9,455 nt of DNA from Eubacterium sp. (GTDB lineage: Bacteria; Bacillota; Clostridia; Peptostreptococcales; Anaerovoracaceae): contig JAFOKI010000205.1 in the NCBI GenBank assembly GCA_017419895.1, positions 1-9,455 of the forward strand. Reading direction: 5' to 3'. The stretch's first letter is position 1; each line of letters starts with the position of its first letter. The position numbers were made by a program, and so were the translations under genes. Positions 7,396 through 9,455 of this stretch are shown here, piece by piece. The notes beneath the pieces were generated by a model, which was not told where the DNA came from, did no database searches, and saw nothing but the letters and a program-made list of their open reading frames with translations.

Positions 7396-7427
7396 GAGAA
7401 ATGGATGCCAAACGGCATCCATTTCTC
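7396..7427. terminator. Strong inverted repeat, likely bidirectional terminator between the suc operon and tRNA-Ser
   Basis: GAGAAATGGATGCC (7396-7409) pairs perfectly with GGCATCCATTTCTC (7414-7427) around an AAAC loop, giving a 14-bp stem. On the plus strand it lies 43 nt after the operon's last stop. On the minus strand it begins two bases after the tRNA CCA end. Neither side has a clean run of T; the lower stem is A/T-rich (ATTTCTC), so termination may use a shorter 7- to 9-bp stem with a weak U-rich tail. The structure is certain, the function inferred. Confidence 0.7.
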
Positions 7428-7429
7428 AT

Positions 7430-7518
7430 TGGCGGAGAAGATGGGATTCGAACCCATGGTACCTTGCGGTACACCGCATTTCGAGTGCGGCTCGTTATGA
7501 CCACTTCGATACTTCTCC
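7430..7518 (-). tRNA. tRNA-Ser, anticodon CGA (decodes UCG), with encoded CCA
   Basis: Read on the minus strand the gene folds fully. The acceptor stem GGAGAAG/CTTCTCC has seven perfect pairs. The anticodon stem CCGCA/TGCGG encloses loop CTCGAAA, with anticodon CGA at 7481-7483. A long class II variable arm (GTACC, GCAA, GGTAC) is typical of serine tRNAs. The T arm is ATGGG/CCCAT around TTCGAAT. The discriminator base is G, as expected for serine, and the 3' CCA is encoded. The gene lies between a convergent operon end and the 3' end of a surface-protein gene, with its own upstream promoter. Confidence 0.97.
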
Positions 7519-7564
7519 AATTATTAAAAGGACTTGACTTGCTCCTTTTTGTTCAGCAGTGAAT

Positions 7565-7593
7565 AGTATAGCATGAATTATCCCCCTAATCAA
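7565..7593 (-). promoter_or_regulatory. Predicted extended -10 promoter of tRNA-Ser
   Basis: On the minus strand TTGATT (7588-7593, 4 of 6) and TATACT (7565-7570, 5 of 6) are spaced by 17 nt, and TG one base before the -10 makes it an extended -10 element. Transcription would start near 7558, leaving a leader of about 40 nt before the tRNA. The remainder of the gene-free stretch 7353-7622 holds only the tRNA, its leader and the inverted repeat. No clear terminator follows the surface-protein gene; the only hairpin there is AAGTTT-GAAA-AAACTT, which has no T tract. Confidence 0.6.
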
Positions 7594-7622
7594 CCACAAG
7601 TTTTTTCAAACTTTTCCGCGCT

Positions 7623-9455
7623 CTAACGCCTTAGTTTATACACTGCGGCTGCCAGCGCCGACGCAGCGATCATAAGCAGTACGTAAATGAATGCATCCGA
7701 TTTGTCCCCGGTATCAGGTATATCGCCCCTATGAACAACGGTCCCGGTCGTTATTCTTTTTTCTTCAGGTTTGTCCGGTGTCTTTTCTTTTTTCCCGGAT
7801 TTTTCTTTTTTAGGTTTCTCCTTTACCGTTATCGACTGTGCTTTATTGTTGATGTCAGTATGATCGGCAACAAGTACCTTTTCCGTTTTTCCGTCTGCTG
7901 CCGGTCTATTCTGATAAGCGCGCTCAAATATTACAAGCTTCTGACCGCCGAGTTTTCTCAGATCGAGCTTCCCAAAATCGAGTTTCCACTCACCGCTGCC
8001 GTTTCCTGTGTTGAACACCTTTTTTGCCGTAACTTTCTTCCCCTTGATTTTCAGCGGTTCCCCGGTCTGCTTGACCATAATGACACCTTCAACGATGACG
8101 TCTTCATTTTTCGAAAAGCCATCATATGCTATCGTGTCCACGACCGGCACTTTTTTGCGGGCTTTGGTTTCATTGTTTCCGTTTGACGATGCTGTCGTAG
8201 AGATCTCCGGAGCCTGCACCGGTGTCTGCGCGGGGTCTTCCTGCTCGGGAAGTTCCTGATACTCTTTATCCGAATTATCGGGAGCCTTTGGCACGACATT
8301 CTTTGTAAATGCCGTATTTACATAACCGTCATGATCATCCGGGGAATTCTGCTCACATGTATAGTTGCACGGCTTTCCATCCCCGTCCAAAGAATCCGAG
8401 TCCGCGGGTGCTGACGCAAGATACTCATCAGTGCCCGGGAGCACTGTACTTTTATACACTATTTCAGCTGTTTTCCCCGGATCAAGCAGGATCGACGCAA
8501 CGTATTTGTCCTTCCTCTTTCCGGTACGCTCCGCGCCTTTGACAGACACGATTTCGGGCTTGCTGAAGTATCCGCTGCTTTCAAATTTATCGGACACATC
8601 CATCGTAAGCGGAAGCTCCCCTGTATTTTCTACAAAAACAGTATATGACACCGTATCTCCCGCACAGAACCCAAACTTTCCGGTATTTGCTTTTTCAGGC
8701 GCGTCGTCATTCCGCACCTTATACATCCTGTATGAAACCTCCGGCTTTTTTGCCATGTCGGTAAGCGTACCGAGATCGATGAGCGCGGTCCGGGAGGCTT
8801 TGTTTACAAAGACCTCAAACGGTTCAATGAGCTTGTACTTTGCATTCGCCTCACATGGCAGTTCTTCTATCCTGTATTTCCCGTATGGAAGTGCTCCAAC
8901 AGACGCATCAGGCGGCGCTTCAGAACCGAATTCACCGATGCCGAACCAGATACCGCCGCTTATGTCCGCTGTCCTGGAGCTGATTGCTTCTATGCTCAGC
9001 GGGTCAGAAGCAAGGTCTGGTTCAGGTTTGGTTTCGGGTTCAAGCCCCGGCACAGATTCAGGTTCGGATCCCTGCAGAGACTCCTGCCCGGAATTATCAG
9101 ACTCTGCGGATTCTTCCTGCTGTTCATCAGTTCTGTCTTCGCTTTCCTGCCCCTCGGAGTCTGCCATACTTACCTCGTCATTGGATAGTGCTTCATGTTC
9201 CTTATCCATCAGATCGTCAAACGCATTGACATGACGTGAGCTGTCCGAGGATTCGTCCGCTCCTATCTCGTCCTCCGTCCTCTCGTCACGCGATGAAAAA
9301 GCGCCGTTCCCGTTCGTCACGAGCACATGAGCTTCCCCCGTCTCAAGATTCGTTATTTTGAAAGGCACATAAGCGAGCCTTTCGTTAGTGCCTTCTCCGA
9401 TCTTTACGCCTTTGATATCTCCTCTGTAAACATAGTCATCAAAGTACAGGTCCGC
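7623..9455 (-). CDS. Sortase-anchored surface protein with SpaA-like, DUF11-like and VaFE-like domains, C-terminal 610 aa (5' end beyond right edge)
   Basis: The frame is open to the window edge; the GTG at 9366-9368 is an internal Val, since family-like sequence (YRGDIKGVKIGEG, ERLAYVPFKITNLETGE) continues upstream. In order it shows four modules and an anchor. First, a SpaA/prealbumin-like domain is split by a Ser/Glu/Asp-rich loop (about 9017-9290) and resumes at GGIWFG, LPYGKYRIEELPCEAN and DLGTLTD. Second, a DUF11-like domain (about 8280-8745) has GDTVSYTVFVENTGELPLTM. Third comes a Pro/Glu/Gln linker. Fourth, a VaFE-like domain (about 7825-8160) has VVDTIAYDGF, VIFERAY (7914-7934) and ADHTDINNKAQSITV. 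A Lys/Glu/Pro-rich wall-spanning linker leads to IPDTG (7707-7721), a hydrophobic helix and a KLRR tail, a sorting signal with Ile in place of Leu. Proteins of this build form pilin-like or adhesive surface stalks, often with internal isopeptide bonds. The ligand is unknown, and no sortase lies in the window. Confidence 0.87.
   Translation of the reverse strand, partial: ADLYFDDYVYRGDIKGVKIGEGTNERLAYVPFKITNLETGEAHVLVTNGNGAFSSRDERTEDEIGADESSDSSRHVNAFDDLMDKEHEALSNDEVSMADSEGQESEDRTDEQQEESAESDNSGQESLQGSEPESVPGLEPETKPEPDLASDPLSIEAISSRTADISGGIWFGIGEFGSEAPPDASVGALPYGKYRIEELPCEANAKYKLIEPFEVFVNKASRTALIDLGTLTDMAKKPEVSYRMYKVRNDDAPEKANTGKFGFCAGDTVSYTVFVENTGELPLTMDVSDKFESSGYFSKPEIVSVKGAERTGKRKDKYVASILLDPGKTAEIVYKSTVLPGTDEYLASAPADSDSLDGDGKPCNYTCEQNSPDDHDGYVNTAFTKNVVPKAPDNSDKEYQELPEQEDPAQTPVQAPEISTTASSNGNNETKARKKVPVVDTIAYDGFSKNEDVIVEGVIMVKQTGEPLKIKGKKVTAKKVFNTGNGSGEWKLDFGKLDLRKLGGQKLVIFERAYQNRPAADGKTEKVLVADHTDINNKAQSITVKEKPKKEKSGKKEKTPDKPEEKRITTGTVVHRGDIPDTGDKSDAFIYVLLMIAASALAAAVYKLRR

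Noticed and set aside
7368..7562. Short plus-strand open frame encoding GGEDGIRTHGTLRYTAFRVRL
   Set aside because: It is the reverse complement of the tRNA-Ser gene; this peptide pattern is a well-known false prediction over tRNAs.
7595..7622. Terminator for the surface-protein gene
   Set aside because: AAGTTT-GAAA-AAACTT forms a weak AT-only stem with no T tract after it.
8365..9234. 289-codon plus-strand open frame opposite the surface-protein gene
   Set aside because: It is Ser/Pro-rich with no domain logic, and mirrors the biased codons of the real minus-strand gene.
9366..9368. GTG as the start of the surface protein
   Set aside because: The frame continues upstream to the window edge with typical SpaA-like sequence, so this is an internal valine.

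Overview
The window looks like a chromosomal segment of an anaerobic, Gram-positive Clostridia-type bacterium, most likely Lachnospiraceae or a near relative. The evidence is a DUF5688-like protein, a sortase-anchored surface protein with SpaA/prealbumin-like and VaFE-like modules, a LytR-CpsA-Psr (LCP) wall ligase, and strong AGGAGG ribosome-binding sites on several genes. This placement is inferred from gene families, not from a database search. No transposase, integrase, phage gene or CRISPR array is visible.

Left part (1-4891, all minus strand; transcription order DUF5688-like, LCP, MBOAT, AlgX/DHHW-like). This is a cell-envelope block. An LCP protein with three membrane helices and an extra solute-binding-like extracellular domain is followed by an AlgI/DltB-type membrane O-acyltransferase. 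Next comes the N-terminal 250 residues of its usual partner, an AlgX/AlgJ/DHHW-type SGNH-like protein that runs off the left edge. The natural reading is a wall-polymer or exopolysaccharide attachment and O-acylation module. Histidine motif positions are altered in both acylation proteins (RWNI for RWHI, DSRW for DxHW). The upstream DUF5688-like gene is soluble and of unknown function.

Middle part (4892-7352, plus strand). A divergent promoter region leads into a compact three-gene operon: sucC, sucD (4-nt overlap) and a 99-residue three-helix membrane protein starting 1 nt after sucD stops. The first two encode both subunits of succinyl-CoA synthetase, with the active-site residues intact. 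The third resembles a SemiSWEET/PQ-loop half-transporter. No other TCA-cycle gene is present in the window.

Right part (7353-9455). A 14-bp inverted repeat separates the operon from a convergent tRNA-Ser(CGA) gene with encoded CCA and its own extended -10 promoter. Beyond it lies the C-terminal 610 residues of a large surface protein (5' end off the right edge). It has a SpaA-like domain interrupted by a long acidic Ser/Glu-rich loop, a DUF11-like domain, a VaFE-like domain and an IPDTG sorting signal.

No wholly new system is evident. The points most worth following up are the sucCD plus SemiSWEET-like co-operon, the paired histidine substitutions in the acylation module, the predicted leaderless promoter of the LCP gene, and the acidic loop in the surface protein.
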